A DNA stretch of 64,000 bases from Beijerinckia mobilis (GTDB taxonomy: Bacteria; Pseudomonadota; Alphaproteobacteria; Rhizobiales; Beijerinckiaceae): assembly GCF_000745425.1 (NCBI RefSeq), contig NZ_JQJH01000005.1, positions 124,001-188,000 of the forward strand, read 5' to 3'. The position numbers and the translations under genes were made by a program. This document shows positions 17,060 through 28,169 of this stretch, in pieces. The number at the start of each line of letters is the position of its first letter. The first letter of the stretch is position 1. The notes below the pieces were generated by a model. That model saw nothing but the letters and a program-made list of their open reading frames with translations, was not told the DNA's origin and ran no database searches.

Positions 17060-17392
17060 TCAATCCGTTCGGCTGCTGGCCAGAATCGCTTGCGGAATCT
17101 TTGTTTCAATGCTCTCGGCCGCTTGCTGGACCGGTGATTGCTGCCGCGGCGCATTCGCTGCCATGCCGGAGGCTTTTACCGGGCTCATCGTCCCCATCGG
17201 CAAAGTCATATGGGCGCGCAGGAGAACGGGTTTATGGGGCACATTGACCGAGGCTATGAGGCCATAAACGCCGATTGCCATTACCACGACGAGCGCCACC
17301 GATATCTGAAACTGGCGCCTGGCGACGCGGGGCGGGATGGCTGGCAGAAATCCTGTTTCGTGCCGTGAATGCGAATGGTCCCCGCTGGACAT
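17060..17392 (-). CDS. Small single-pass membrane protein, unknown
   Basis: 110 residues from ATG 17392, chosen because GGGGGAGAAA sits just upstream; the frame is open further to 17536 but that portion is Arg-rich and unlikely. A His/Ser-rich N-terminus (MSSGDHSHSRHE) precedes one strong transmembrane helix (FQISVALVVVMAIGVYGLIA). The C-terminal half is Pro/Ala/Gln-rich. With a basic region before the helix, the N-terminus is probably cytoplasmic. It is divergent from the aspartate aminotransferase gene. I recognise no family. Confidence 0.62.
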   Translation of the reverse strand: MSSGDHSHSRHETGFLPAIPPRVARRQFQISVALVVVMAIGVYGLIASVNVPHKPVLLRAHMTLPMGTMSPVKASGMAANAPRQQSPVQQAAESIETKIPQAILASSRTD

Positions 17393-19017
<1,625 letters not shown>

Positions 19018-19062
19018 ACGCTCATCTATCCGGAATTCCGGTATAGCAGCGCGGGATGTTCC

Positions 19063-20667
19063 TCACGCGACTGCGGCCAGAGGGGTGATTTCCGGCTGTT
19101 CTTCCGCGACCCGTTTCCGGACATATGGTTCCGATGCGGCACGTTCGAGCTGGAACATCTCCATCAGCCGCGCGAGATCGGAGGTTTCATCGGCCAGAAG
19201 ATGTGTCATGGCGGTGGATTGTTCCACCATCGCGGCATTCTGCTGGGTGATCTGATCGAGCTGGGTGATTGCGCTGTTGATCTCGGCGAGGCCTGAGGCC
19301 TGCTGCCGGGTCGATTCGGCGATTTCGGCGACGAAACCGTCGATTTCCTCGGCGCGGGCAATGATGCGTTCGAGAGCCTGTCCCGCATTGCCGACGCGTT
19401 CGACGCCCACTGTGACCTCGGCCTCGCTGGTGCGGATCAGCGCCTTGATCTCCTTGGCTGCATCGGCGGAGCGTTGCGCCAGCGCCCGGACCTCGGAGGC
19501 GATGACGGCGAAACCCTTGCCGGTTTCTCCGGCGCGGGCCGCCTCGACCCCGGCATTGAGGGCAAGCAGGTTGGTCTGCAATGCGATCTCGTCGATGACC
19601 CCGATAATATGGGAAATCTGTTGCGAGGAGGTCTCGATGGCGCTCATGGCATTGGTGGCCTCGGCGACGATGCGGCCTGATTGCACCGCTTCATCGCGCG
19701 TGGAAGCGGCGATCGCCGAGGCTTCATGCGCCCGGGTGGCGGCTTCCGCCGTGCCGCGGGTGATTTTGTCGAGCGTCGCCGCGGTTTCCTGGAGATTGGC
19801 GGCCTGCTGCTCGGTGCGCCGCGCGAGTTCATCGGCGCTGCGCGCCATTTCATCGGTGCCGCCGCGTATACTGTCGGTGGCCTGTCCCATGGCGGTCAGG
19901 ATCTGGTGCACTTTTCCGACCGTATCATTGAAATCCTGCCGCAGAGCGTGGAAATCGGCCCCGATGTTATCATCGAGGCGGGAAACGAGGTCGCCCTGTG
20001 CAAGGCGCGCCAGTGCGGCTCCGAGCAGTTTGATGGCATGGTGCTGCTGCTCCTCGAGTGCGCGCCTCTTGGCTTCGGCCTTGCGCCGCTCTGCCTCCGT
20101 CGCTTCCAGATAGGCGGAAACGGAGAGTTCCATATCGAGCAGGAGCGCCTTCCAAAGCGTGCCGAGGCTCGATGCGGCGCTCTTCATCTGCTTTTGCGAT
20201 CCGGGCAGCAGTTTTGGCCAATAGGGTGCGAGCAGGCTTTCCGCGAGCCCGGCGCCGATCAGTGCGTAGGCGCCAAGATACCAGCGCGGCTCAAGGCCCA
20301 ACCGCGCATGGGTGCGTCCAACCGTCAGGACCGCCTGTTCGTAATCGGCGGTGAAATTCGCCTCGAAGAGCAGCCGCCAATGCTCCATCTGTTTCTGGCG
20401 GGCGTGATCCATATGCCGCTTGTCGTGAAAGAATTGGCGCATCTGCGGGATGGAAGCCACTTTCTCGTAGAAATGGGCGAGGAGCGGACCGAGCCCAGCC
20501 TCCACCACCGGACGCATGGCCCGCAAGGTGGCTATCGTCTCCGCGTCGATCTCCATGAAATCCAGGCGTTCTCGGAAATCGAGACGTTCCTGGAAATCGA
20601 TGCGTTCCGGAGCTTTGCCCTGTGCACGAGAGGGGATTTGATCTTGCGGTGCGGAGGATATGCTCAT
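19063..20667 (-). CDS. Globin-coupled methyl-accepting chemotaxis sensor (HemAT-like)
   Basis: Soluble haem-based aerotaxis or gas sensor of 534 residues. A short N-terminal tail with three tandem hexapeptide-like units (about residues 23-40) precedes a protoglobin-type sensor globin (about 40-195), with H120 in [20 protein letters not shown] as proximal haem ligand. A coiled-coil linker follows, and then the MCP signalling domain with the hairpin tip [20 protein letters not shown] and [20 protein letters not shown]. There is no transmembrane helix, as expected for HemAT proteins. ATG 20667 is preferred over GTG 20685. No che gene is adjacent. The ligand, O2 or NO, cannot be told from sequence. 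Confidence 0.93.
   Translation of the reverse strand: MSISSAPQDQIPSRAQGKAPERIDFQERLDFRERLDFMEIDAETIATLRAMRPVVEAGLGPLLAHFYEKVASIPQMRQFFHDKRHMDHARQKQMEHWRLLFEANFTADYEQAVLTVGRTHARLGLEPRWYLGAYALIGAGLAESLLAPYWPKLLPGSQKQMKSAASSLGTLWKALLLDMELSVSAYLEATEAERRKAEAKRRALEEQQHHAIKLLGAALARLAQGDLVSRLDDNIGADFHALRQDFNDTVGKVHQILTAMGQATDSIRGGTDEMARSADELARRTEQQAANLQETAATLDKITRGTAEAATRAHEASAIAASTRDEAVQSGRIVAEATNAMSAIETSSQQISHIIGVIDEIALQTNLLALNAGVEAARAGETGKGFAVIASEVRALAQRSADAAKEIKALIRTSEAEVTVGVERVGNAGQALERIIARAEEIDGFVAEIAESTRQQASGLAEINSAITQLDQITQQNAAMVEQSTAMTHLLADETSDLARLMEMFQLERAASEPYVRKRVAEEQPEITPLAAVA
20557..20610. repeat. Three 18-bp tandem units inside the chemoreceptor gene
   Basis: On the plus strand the units read GAAATCCAGGCGTTCTCG, GAAATCGAGACGTTCCTG and GAAATCGATGCGTTCCGG. 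They encode the repeated peptide (R/D)F-x-E-R-(L/I)DF just before the globin domain. They are in frame and sit in a tail likely to be flexible, so copy number could vary without breaking the sensor. Confidence 0.8.
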
Positions 20668-20769
20668 GAAACACTGACCTGTCACGATGATATGACAGGA
20701 ACGATATTGGCGATAAGTTAATATTGCATCGGAGAAATAAGTATATTTCTAGCTTTCCTGCCCTTCTGA

Positions 20770-21957
20770 CTAGATCTTCATGGGGTTACCGAAGTAACTA
20801 CCTGCAAGCATCAAGCAGCCGAAAAGAAGAATGGCAAGAGCGGCGTAGGTTTCAAGCAAGAATAGCACCAAAAGCGCGTAGCCATCTTCCCTCCCGCCTT
20901 CGCCCTTGTCCCTGCCGGCGAAGAGTTTCATCGCGGTGCCTTTCGCATAGACGGTGATGAAGGCGATCGCGCTGGTGGTGAGGGCGGTCCCCGCCGCCAT
21001 GGCGAGCGTCGCTGCGACGCCGGTGAGGAAAATGCCTTGTGCCAGGGCGAAGATCAAAACCAGAATGGCGCCTGAGCAGGGGCGGGTGCCAGCCGCCAGA
21101 ACGGCGAGCGCGGCACCTTTGATACCCTGACTGGCGCGGTCGTCTGTGAGGACGAGGGCATGGCCGCAGCCTTCATCGCAAATGTGTTGTGCCGCATTAT
21201 TGTTCGCGGCATTGGCGGTGCGGGCTGCAGACCCTTCCGCGCTTACGAATTCCGCTTTGAAGGCCGGACGCCGCATTTGTTTCCGTTGGGCTAATTCGGC
21301 AACGGGCTGCGGCGCAGCGGGCGAAAAGACGAGGCCAGAGAGAGTTTTGCGCCGGGTGAGCTCCAATGCGGCAAGGGCGAAAAGCCGGCGGCCCTTGCGA
21401 TAGAGGAGGAAGGCACCAAGCAGAACCATGCCGGCATAGCTTGCCATTTCGAGCAGATGGGCGGTTTGCGTCATCTGCGGCGCGGTCGCACGCAGGAGCA
21501 GGGCGGCGATGGTGACCAGGAGGATCGCGACGAGGGCCTGGAGGAGGGCGGCGCAGGTGGAGAGAAGGAGGCCGCGCCGCAGCTTCTTTTCATTGGCGAG
21601 GAGATAGGCGGAAAGGACCGCCTTGCCGTGCCCGGGGCCGGCTGCGTGGAAGACGCCATAGGTGAAACTGAGCGCGATGAGAGTGGCGATGGCGCCGCCA
21701 TCGGAACGGCTCGCCCGCAAGGCGCCGGTCAGTTGCTGATAGAAGCGGCTTTCCATGCCGAGGAGAAAGCCGAAAAAGCCTTGTGACGAGGCGGCACCCT
21801 CGCTGGCGCCGACGGCGAAGGGATGATGCAGGCCCTGCGCGAAGGAGGCGCCAGCTCCCAAGATCAGAATCGCCGCCAGCATCACGGTGATGGCGATGAA
21901 CGAGGCGGAAAGGCGTATCGACAATTTTTTTGGTGAAGAATGGAGCGATCGAACCAT
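20770..21957 (-). CDS. NicO/RcnA-family nickel-cobalt transporter
   Basis: Inner-membrane metal permease or exporter of 395 residues. After an N-terminal hydrophobic segment come six or seven transmembrane segments. The family motif HAAGPGHGK lies at residues 104-112, where the histidines are the likely metal ligands, and the second half carries GTRPCSGAILVLIFALAQGI, the paired NicO motif. A hydrophilic loop (about 205-260) includes CDEGCGH, a possible metal-binding site. ATG 21957 is used. It lies downstream of the DUF1007 gene on the same strand (154-base gap), a pairing often seen for this family. Uptake versus efflux cannot be decided from sequence alone. Confidence 0.9.
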   Translation of the reverse strand: MVRSLHSSPKKLSIRLSASFIAITVMLAAILILGAGASFAQGLHHPFAVGASEGAASSQGFFGFLLGMESRFYQQLTGALRASRSDGGAIATLIALSFTYGVFHAAGPGHGKAVLSAYLLANEKKLRRGLLLSTCAALLQALVAILLVTIAALLLRATAPQMTQTAHLLEMASYAGMVLLGAFLLYRKGRRLFALAALELTRRKTLSGLVFSPAAPQPVAELAQRKQMRRPAFKAEFVSAEGSAARTANAANNNAAQHICDEGCGHALVLTDDRASQGIKGAALAVLAAGTRPCSGAILVLIFALAQGIFLTGVAATLAMAAGTALTTSAIAFITVYAKGTAMKLFAGRDKGEGGREDGYALLVLFLLETYAALAILLFGCLMLAGSYFGNPMKI

Positions 21958-22111
21958 GGCGCGCGTAGTATCGTGAGGGATGGTGTTGGGTGCAGGCAGC
22001 TTTAACGATGAGGGCGATGCGGCGGCCTTGATCGGAAGACTATCCGCGCTTTTCGGCGGGATTTCGGTTGGTCACGGATGTTTGACGCGGCGCATTGGGT
22101 GCGCCTGAACG

Positions 22112-22783
22112 TCACGGGCAGGCGATGATGATCCGGCTCGCGAGTTTGAGGCCGAAATCGCTGCCCGGCGAGAGGCCGCTGAAAAAGGCTTCATCCAGTT
22201 TTTTGCTCTCATCGGCGGCGAGCGGTTGGGCGTTGAACTGGTTGGTCGAGCAGCCCTGCGGGGCTTGATCGAGCACCACCGGCTGTTGCTCAGCCATGGA
22301 AAAAGCAACGAAATAGGTTGGATCGTAAATCTGCAGGGAGAAGCTGCGGTTGGCGCTGGCTGGTGTCCGCAACGGCAAGGTGAAGCGCAGCACGACCGAT
22401 TTATCCGTCTGCTCTTCCAGCGAATAATCCTTAGGGTCTCCAAAGACGACAGGCGTGCCAGCTTCCTTGGCATGGGTGAAATAATCGAATTCCTGAAGCG
22501 ATTCGACATTGCTCTTGGCCAGAGGCGCAAGCTCCTCGCGAGTCGCGAGGCCGCCGTTCTTGCCGAGCCCCTGGGTCACGAAAGCGGAATACATCGGATC
22601 GAAGACCCAGGCCTGCCGGATCGCGCTGATCTTGCCCTGCGGATCGAACAGAACCTGGGCGCGCGCTGTCACGAAGACATGCGGATGCGCTTGCGCGATG
22701 GGGGCAGTGCAAAGCCATGCGAGGAGAAAAGCCGCCGTAAAAATCGGCCGGCGTGACAAGCAGGAGAGGCACAGGATCGCCAT
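22112..22783 (-). CDS. DUF1007 periplasmic protein paired with NicO
   Basis: 223 residues with a signal peptide (PIFTAAFLLAWLCTAPIAQA) and the DUF1007 opening AHPHVFVTARAQVLFD immediately after it. Mature N-terminal His residues (HPH) could bind metal. DUF1007 proteins are commonly encoded next to NicO transporters and are thought to act as periplasmic accessory or solute-binding components; the exact role is not established. ATG 22783 has AAAGG upstream. The NicO gene follows on the same strand, so the two are probably co-transcribed. Confidence 0.88.
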   Translation of the reverse strand: MAILCLSCLSRRPIFTAAFLLAWLCTAPIAQAHPHVFVTARAQVLFDPQGKISAIRQAWVFDPMYSAFVTQGLGKNGGLATREELAPLAKSNVESLQEFDYFTHAKEAGTPVVFGDPKDYSLEEQTDKSVVLRFTLPLRTPASANRSFSLQIYDPTYFVAFSMAEQQPVVLDQAPQGCSTNQFNAQPLAADESKKLDEAFFSGLSPGSDFGLKLASRIIIACP

Positions 22784-23108
22784 TCAATTCGCCTTTTGAA
22801 ATCTCACAAGTGAAAGTCTGCCAGAAAAATTTGCCAAGACTATGCGCATCGCCGCGATGCCAATGCGCTATGCGCCGACCTGATCGCTTATTGACCCCGC
22901 GGGGCTGGGCCTTCGATCCGTGCGATTTTTCGACAAGTCATTTGCGTGAGCGGCATCGTGTCGAAATGCGGATACGCTCCGCAAGAGTGGTTGGGTTTTG
23001 GACTATCGCGTTCATTAAAGGGACACAAAACTCCAAATAGGATCGGCCTGCCCTTTAGCGACACATGCCAAAGCAAATGTTTGCAGCAACTTTGTCAATG
23101 GAGCACAT

Positions 23109-23393
23109 ATGATGCCTATCAAGTATCTTCTGATCACGATCACTACGGCTACCGCGCTGGTGACAGCTGCTCATGCTCAGTCATCTTCGGAGAAAGGCCG
23201 GGCGGCCTATCACGACGCCGCGGAACAGCGTGCCGATGCTCATCGTGCGGCGGAGGAAGAAGCCCGGGCGCGCGCGGATAAGCATGATCATAATTCCTAT
23301 GGCGCTGCCGCCGCGGAACGCGCTGCTAACAAGGACAATGCCGACCGTCGCGCGAGAGGGGTGGATGCAGCCGCGGAACGTGCTCGTCGTTGA
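23109..23393 (+). CDS. Small secreted Ala/Arg/Asp-rich protein, unknown
   Basis: 94 residues. ATG 23109 follows GGAG at 6 bases. The signal peptide MMPIKYLLITITTATALVTA ends at AHAQ. The mature part is highly charged and helical (RAAYHDAAEQRADAHRAAEE, ARARADKHDHNSYG, AAAAERAANKDNADRRARG), with no hydrophobic core, so it is probably an extended or coiled periplasmic protein. There are several His residues. I recognise no family. A long perfect hairpin lies about 125 bases downstream. Confidence 0.65.
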   Translation: MMPIKYLLITITTATALVTAAHAQSSSEKGRAAYHDAAEQRADAHRAAEEEARARADKHDHNSYGAAAAERAANKDNADRRARGVDAAAERARR

Positions 23394-24142
23394 TTGTATC
23401 GCAGTGGCCCGCTGATCTCACGATCAGACTCTTGATTGCTATGGCTTTATCCATGCGGCACGGAGCTTTCGAGCCGGGGCACAGGCCAAGGATGTGAGAT
23501 AGGCTGCATTCACACCTGGCAGCAAGATCGCCAAAACCTTTTGGCGATCTTGCTGCTGTTTGAAATAGGATCACCCTGCCTTGGAGCACTGGTGCGGCCT
23601 GCAAACGGAAGGCGGAAGAGCAAGTTACTTGCTGCAGATGCTCAAGCGTTCCACCAGCCGGTAAGGGGGCCGGAAGCCGTCATCGGCCGGCTCCTGTGTA
23701 TGTGATCCATGCGGAAAAGACGAGGACCTTGTTGAGATCGACTGCGCAATCAATGCCAAGTGTCGCACGCCGCACTCATCGCGGCCAAACGATAATGGGC
23801 CCGTAATTATCGCAATTTGAAATATGGTGCCGCCTTTCTGCTCCGGCGCCGTCGCGAGAAAATATGAAAGCCTTCATGATTCATTTTTCATTCGGCATCA
23901 TCCTCGCCAGGCGAAGCGCCAGATAGGAACAGGCCGTTTCGCCCGTGCTGTGAAACTCGCAGAAGCTTGCAGAAGCTTGCAGAGAATTGAGAGAGAAAAT
24001 TTGCTGATTTCAGCAGGCTGCGCGCAGGATAGGGGACGCTCGGCTTGGAATGAGGTCCATGCCAGCCTATGCTGGAGAAACAGCAGCCGGTGTCGCGGTG
24101 CGTTCTGGGACAGTCAATGGCCCGATCGCCGCTCCTTTAACC
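23394..24142. other. Long leader or intergenic region before the indolepyruvate oxidoreductase
   Basis: No independent gene is supported. From 23824 the frame of the downstream oxidoreductase is open, but the encoded sequence is unlike the family and is treated as untranslated. One perfect hairpin is listed separately. Confidence 0.5.
23519..23556. terminator. Perfect 18-bp hairpin
   Basis: GCAGCAAGATCGCCAAAA is matched perfectly by TTTTGGCGATCTTGCTGC with a 2-base CC centre. It probably terminates or protects the transcript of the small secreted protein ending at 23393. There is no U-tract after the stem; the U run is within the stem, near the tip. Confidence 0.65.
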
Positions 24143-24194
24143 GTCTCCACTTTGCCGGATCGTCAGACGGGGAACGGTCCGGCAAAGTGGAGAC
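24143..24194. repeat. Perfect 17-bp inverted repeat in the oxidoreductase leader
   Basis: GTCTCCACTTTGCCGGA at 24143-24159 and TCCGGCAAAGTGGAGAC at 24178-24194, with an 18-base loop. It ends 64 bases before the assigned start codon and has no U-tract, so an RNA structure affecting translation or an operator are both possible. Confidence 0.75.
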
Positions 24195-24247
24195 CTTGGA
24201 GATTCCCCTCGAAGATTTCGCTTGGAAATCTTCCCTGGAGATTTCCC

Positions 24248-24265
24248 ATGGAGATTTCATGGTGA
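24248..24265 (+). CDS. Possible five-codon leader peptide MEISW
   Basis: ATG at 24248 follows GGAGATTTCCC, a good ribosome-binding site, and encodes Met-Glu-Ile-Ser-Trp-stop. Its TGG and TGA overlap the ATG (24259) and following codons of the oxidoreductase in a different frame. A Trp codon before a gene of tryptophan-derived keto-acid breakdown is suggestive, but the reading frame is so short that chance is quite possible. Confidence 0.25.
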   Translation: MEISW

Positions 24266-27200
24266 AGGTCGCGGTCAGCCAGAATAACCGCCGAGACGCA
24301 ACCCTCCGGGACGAGTGGCGCCCGGATGTGGACCCAGGTGAAGCATCGCCCCCATCCGACCAACCGAAAAACACCGATCCGCTCAGCATCGTCCCGGAAG
24401 GCGCCGCGCAGGAAAATGCCACGCAGGAAATCCCCGTTCAAGCCAATGGCCTGTCGGGCAGCACCGTGACGGATCGGACCGCAACCCCAACGACGACCCT
24501 CACTATCCCCGGGGGGAGCCTGCGCGCCTATCTCAATCTGGCGGAGGAACGGCTCTTTCTCACCGGTGCGCAGGTTTTCGTGCGGCTGCTCCTGATGCAG
24601 AAGCAACGCGACCGTCAGGCGGGGCTCGACACGGCGGGTTTCGTCTCCGGCTATCGCGGCTCGCCGCTCGGCGGCGTCGATCTGGAGTTTTTACGCGCCA
24701 AAACGGCCCTGGATCACGAAAAAATCCTGTTCCAGCCCGGGCTCAACGAGGATTTGGCGGCGACGGCGGTTTGGGGAACGCAGCAGATCGGCCTCACCGG
24801 CGAGGCGAGCCATGACGGCGTCTTTTCGCTCTGGTATGCGAAAGGACCGGGAGTCGATCGCAGTGGCGACGCCTTGCGTCATGCCAATCTCGCCGGAACG
24901 GCGCGGCATGGCGGGGTTCTGGCGATTGCCGGCGATGATCATACCGCTGAATCCTCCTCCACGGCGCATCAATCCGAATATTCCTTTATCGATGCGATGA
25001 TCCCGGTTCTGGCACCTGCAGACGTGCAGGATCTTCTCGATTTCGGTCTTCTTGGCCTCGCGATGAGCCGTTTCTCCGGCTGCTGGGTGGCGCTGAAATG
25101 CGTCAAGGAAGTCGTTCAGGCGACCGCGACGATCGAGGCCGGACCTTTGCGCGCGTTGCCGCTTCTGCCATGCGATGATCAGGCGCCGCTGGCCTCCCTG
25201 AACATACGGGCCGGAGATGGTTTCATCGCGCAGGATGCGAGGCTGCAAACGGACAAGCAGCGGGCCGTCGCCGCCTTCATCCGGGCCAATCACCTCGACA
25301 GGATTGTTTTTGACGGTGGCATGGCGCCGCGCATCGGGCTTGTCGCTGCCGGCAAAAGCTATCGCGATCTGCGTCAGGCCCTGGCTCTCCTCGGCATCGA
25401 GGAGGCGCAAGAGGCTGAAGCGCTCGGGCTCCGACTCTACAAGCCCGGCTGTGTCTGGCCGCTCGAACGCGAAGGCCTGCGTGCTTTCGCGGCCGGGCTC
25501 GACTGCATCATCGTCGTCGAGGAAAAGCGCGCCCTGATCGAGACGCAGCTGCGCGATCATCTCTACGCCTGCACTGAGCGTCCCGCCGTGCTCGGCAAGG
25601 AGGATGCTCACGGCAATCCGCTGTTTCCCGCGAGCGGCGCTTTTGAACCGGCGGACATCGCTTTGGCGATCGGTGGTTTCCTTCTAGACCATGGCGCTGT
25701 TGGTGCGCAGCATGAGCGTGTCGCCCGGTGTCTCGATGATTTGCGGCAGGCGCATGGGCAATTGGCCGCCATCGCCGATATCGGGCGGCGTGTGCCCGGC
25801 TTTTGTGCCGGCTGCCCGCATAATCTTTCGACACAGGTTCCAGAGGGCATGCGGGCGCATGCCGGCATCGGCTGCCATTTCATGGTGCTCGGCACCGAGC
25901 GCGCGGCGGGTGGTTTCACCCATATGGGCGCCGAGGGCGCGAGCTGGATCGGCGAAGCGCCCTTTTCTCAGCGTGGCCATGTCATCCAGAATCTTGGCGA
26001 CGGCACCTATACCCATTCCGGCCTTCTCGCCGTGCGTTTCGCCGTCGCGTCTGGCGTCAACATCACCTACAAACTTCTGTTCAATGATGCCGTGGCCATG
26101 ACTGGAGGCCAGGTGCCGGAAGGCGCGCCGACGGTCGACCGGATTGCCCGGCAGCTTGCCGCCGAAGGCGTCGCGCGCATCACGATCGTTGCCGATGAGC
26201 CGGATAAATATCCGCCGGGCATTGACTGGCCGCAGGGGATCACCATCGAACCACGGCGTAACCTCGAGGCGGTGCAGCGCCGTCTCGCGGATATCGCCGG
26301 GGTGAGCGTGCTCATCTATGATCAGACCTGTGCGACCGAGAAGCGCCGCCGCCACAAGCGCGCACAGGCGGCTGCCGCCGAAAAGGGGCCTGCAAAAGCC
26401 GGAGAGCGCCGGGTCGTCATCAATGAATTGCTTTGTGAGGGCTGCGGGGATTGCGGGCTCGTATCGAATTGCGTCGCCATCCAGCCCAAGGAGACCGCCT
26501 TCGGTCGCAAGCGCCAGATCGACCAATCGGCCTGCTCCCAGGATTTTTCCTGCCTCGAAGCTTCCTGCCCGGCGCTCGTCACGGTCGAGGGCGTGCGGCC
26601 GCGCCGCCTCGCCTCACGGGACGGAGCGCATTTTCCTGATCTGCCGCCTCCCGATTTGCCGGAGATCGGCGCGCAGCCCTATAGCATTCTCGTCGCTGGC
26701 ATCGGCGGCACCGGCGTCGTGACCATCGGCTCGCTTTTGGGCCTCGCCGCTCATCTCGAAGGCAAGGCCTGCGGCATCAATGATATGGCGGGCCTGGCGC
26801 AAAAGGGCGGCGCGGTATTCAGCCATGTGCGCATCGCGCGCGCTGCGGAGGCGATCCATTCCATCCGCATCGGCCAGGGTGAGGCCGATCTGGTTCTCGG
26901 CTGTGACCTGCTCGCCTCGGCGACGCGCAAGGTGCTGATCGCCATTGCGAAAGGGCGGACTGGCGTTCTCGTCAATGATGCGGAAGTCTTTCCCGGCGAT
27001 TTCGCCCGCGATGCCGATTATCGTCTGCCGGCCCCGGAATGCCGGCTGGCGCTCGATGAGGCAGCGGGCGGCGCCCGTTTCGTCGAGGCGACGAAACTGG
27101 CCAATCTGCTGTTTGGCCAGGCGCTCGCGGCCAATCTGTTCCTTCTGGGCCACGCCTGGCAACAGGGTCTCGTGCCACTTGCTGAAGAATCGCTGCTAGC

Positions 27201-28074
27201 AGCGATTGCGTTGAATGGTCACGCGGTCGCGATGAATCGTGAGGCGTTTCTTTGGGGCCGCCGCGCCGCCGCTTTTCCGGAACGGCTCGCGGCCTTTTTG
27301 GCTTCCAGTGAATTACCCGCCTGGAGGGATGCGCCGGAGACGGAACTTGCGCCTATCGTCGCGCGGCGTGCCGACTATCTGACCGCCTATCAGAATAGGG
27401 CCTATGCGGACAAATATCGCGCCTTCGTCATGCGGGTTGCCGCCGCCGAGGCGGCGGTGCCCGGTGAGACGCTGCTCACGCGCACAGTGGCCCAGGCCTA
27501 TTTCAAGCTCCTTGCCGTCAAGGATGAATATGAAGTCGCGCGTCTTTACACGGATGGTTCGTTTCAGCGCCAGCTCGGGCAATCCTATGAAGGCGAGCCG
27601 CGGCTGACTTTCTATTTCAGCCCATGGTACACCCCTTGGCGCAAGGGCGGTGCGGAGAGGAGCCAGCGGCCGAAAAAATGGAGCTTTGGCTCGCCCATGC
27701 TGCCTATTTTGCGGCTGCTCGCACGGCTGAAAGTGCTGCGTGGCACCCCCGCTGATCCTTTCGCGCTTCTCGGAAGGCATTGTGCGGACCGCGCGGATCG
27801 CCACGCCTATGAAACGCTGATCAAGGAAATTTTGCCGCGCCTTACGCCAGCCAATCATACTGTCGCCGTGGAACTTGCCGGCCTGCCCGAGACGATTCGC
27901 GGCTTCGGCCCGGTCCGTGAGCGCAGCCGCCGTCTCGCTCAGGCGGAAGAAATGCGTCTGCGGCAACGCTTCGCGGCCATGGAAAAGGTCGAGGGCGGCG
28001 CCGATGTCGCTGTCTCTGCCGCGCTCGCCATGGCCTCCGCTGCCCCGAACACCACTCTCGCCGCAGCGGAATAG
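24259..28074 (+). CDS. Indolepyruvate ferredoxin oxidoreductase, fused alpha/gamma type
   Basis: Single-chain 2-oxoacid:ferredoxin oxidoreductase that converts arylpyruvates (indolepyruvate, phenylpyruvate) to acyl-CoA with reduction of ferredoxin. From ATG 24259 it is 1271 residues, about 90 longer at the N-terminus than usual; the first 90 are polar and variable. The pyrimidine-binding domain begins near FVSGYRGSPLGGVD (about 127). The TPP site GDGTYTHSG lies near 579 with NDAVAMTGG after it. A ferredoxin-like cluster region CEGCGDCGLVSNC starts near 725. The gamma domain starts at VAGIGGTGVVTIGS (about 810) and a C-terminal DUF6537-type region follows. The true start is uncertain since the frame is open to 23824. 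Aminotransferases in the window could supply its substrates, an inference. Confidence 0.9.
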   Translation: MVKVAVSQNNRRDATLRDEWRPDVDPGEASPPSDQPKNTDPLSIVPEGAAQENATQEIPVQANGLSGSTVTDRTATPTTTLTIPGGSLRAYLNLAEERLFLTGAQVFVRLLLMQKQRDRQAGLDTAGFVSGYRGSPLGGVDLEFLRAKTALDHEKILFQPGLNEDLAATAVWGTQQIGLTGEASHDGVFSLWYAKGPGVDRSGDALRHANLAGTARHGGVLAIAGDDHTAESSSTAHQSEYSFIDAMIPVLAPADVQDLLDFGLLGLAMSRFSGCWVALKCVKEVVQATATIEAGPLRALPLLPCDDQAPLASLNIRAGDGFIAQDARLQTDKQRAVAAFIRANHLDRIVFDGGMAPRIGLVAAGKSYRDLRQALALLGIEEAQEAEALGLRLYKPGCVWPLEREGLRAFAAGLDCIIVVEEKRALIETQLRDHLYACTERPAVLGKEDAHGNPLFPASGAFEPADIALAIGGFLLDHGAVGAQHERVARCLDDLRQAHGQLAAIADIGRRVPGFCAGCPHNLSTQVPEGMRAHAGIGCHFMVLGTERAAGGFTHMGAEGASWIGEAPFSQRGHVIQNLGDGTYTHSGLLAVRFAVASGVNITYKLLFNDAVAMTGGQVPEGAPTVDRIARQLAAEGVARITIVADEPDKYPPGIDWPQGITIEPRRNLEAVQRRLADIAGVSVLIYDQTCATEKRRRHKRAQAAAAEKGPAKAGERRVVINELLCEGCGDCGLVSNCVAIQPKETAFGRKRQIDQSACSQDFSCLEASCPALVTVEGVRPRRLASRDGAHFPDLPPPDLPEIGAQPYSILVAGIGGTGVVTIGSLLGLAAHLEGKACGINDMAGLAQKGGAVFSHVRIARAAEAIHSIRIGQGEADLVLGCDLLASATRKVLIAIAKGRTGVLVNDAEVFPGDFARDADYRLPAPECRLALDEAAGGARFVEATKLANLLFGQALAANLFLLGHAWQQGLVPLAEESLLAAIALNGHAVAMNREAFLWGRRAAAFPERLAAFLASSELPAWRDAPETELAPIVARRADYLTAYQNRAYADKYRAFVMRVAAAEAAVPGETLLTRTVAQAYFKLLAVKDEYEVARLYTDGSFQRQLGQSYEGEPRLTFYFSPWYTPWRKGGAERSQRPKKWSFGSPMLPILRLLARLKVLRGTPADPFALLGRHCADRADRHAYETLIKEILPRLTPANHTVAVELAGLPETIRGFGPVRERSRRLAQAEEMRLRQRFAAMEKVEGGADVAVSAALAMASAAPNTTLAAAE

Positions 28075-28169
28075 GCCGGGATCCGACGGTTCCTCAGCCA
28101 GTTTTGCCAGTCCGTTCGCGGAAGGCCCGCGGAAGGCCTTTGACCAGAAAGCCTCGCGCCGCCGTTGCT

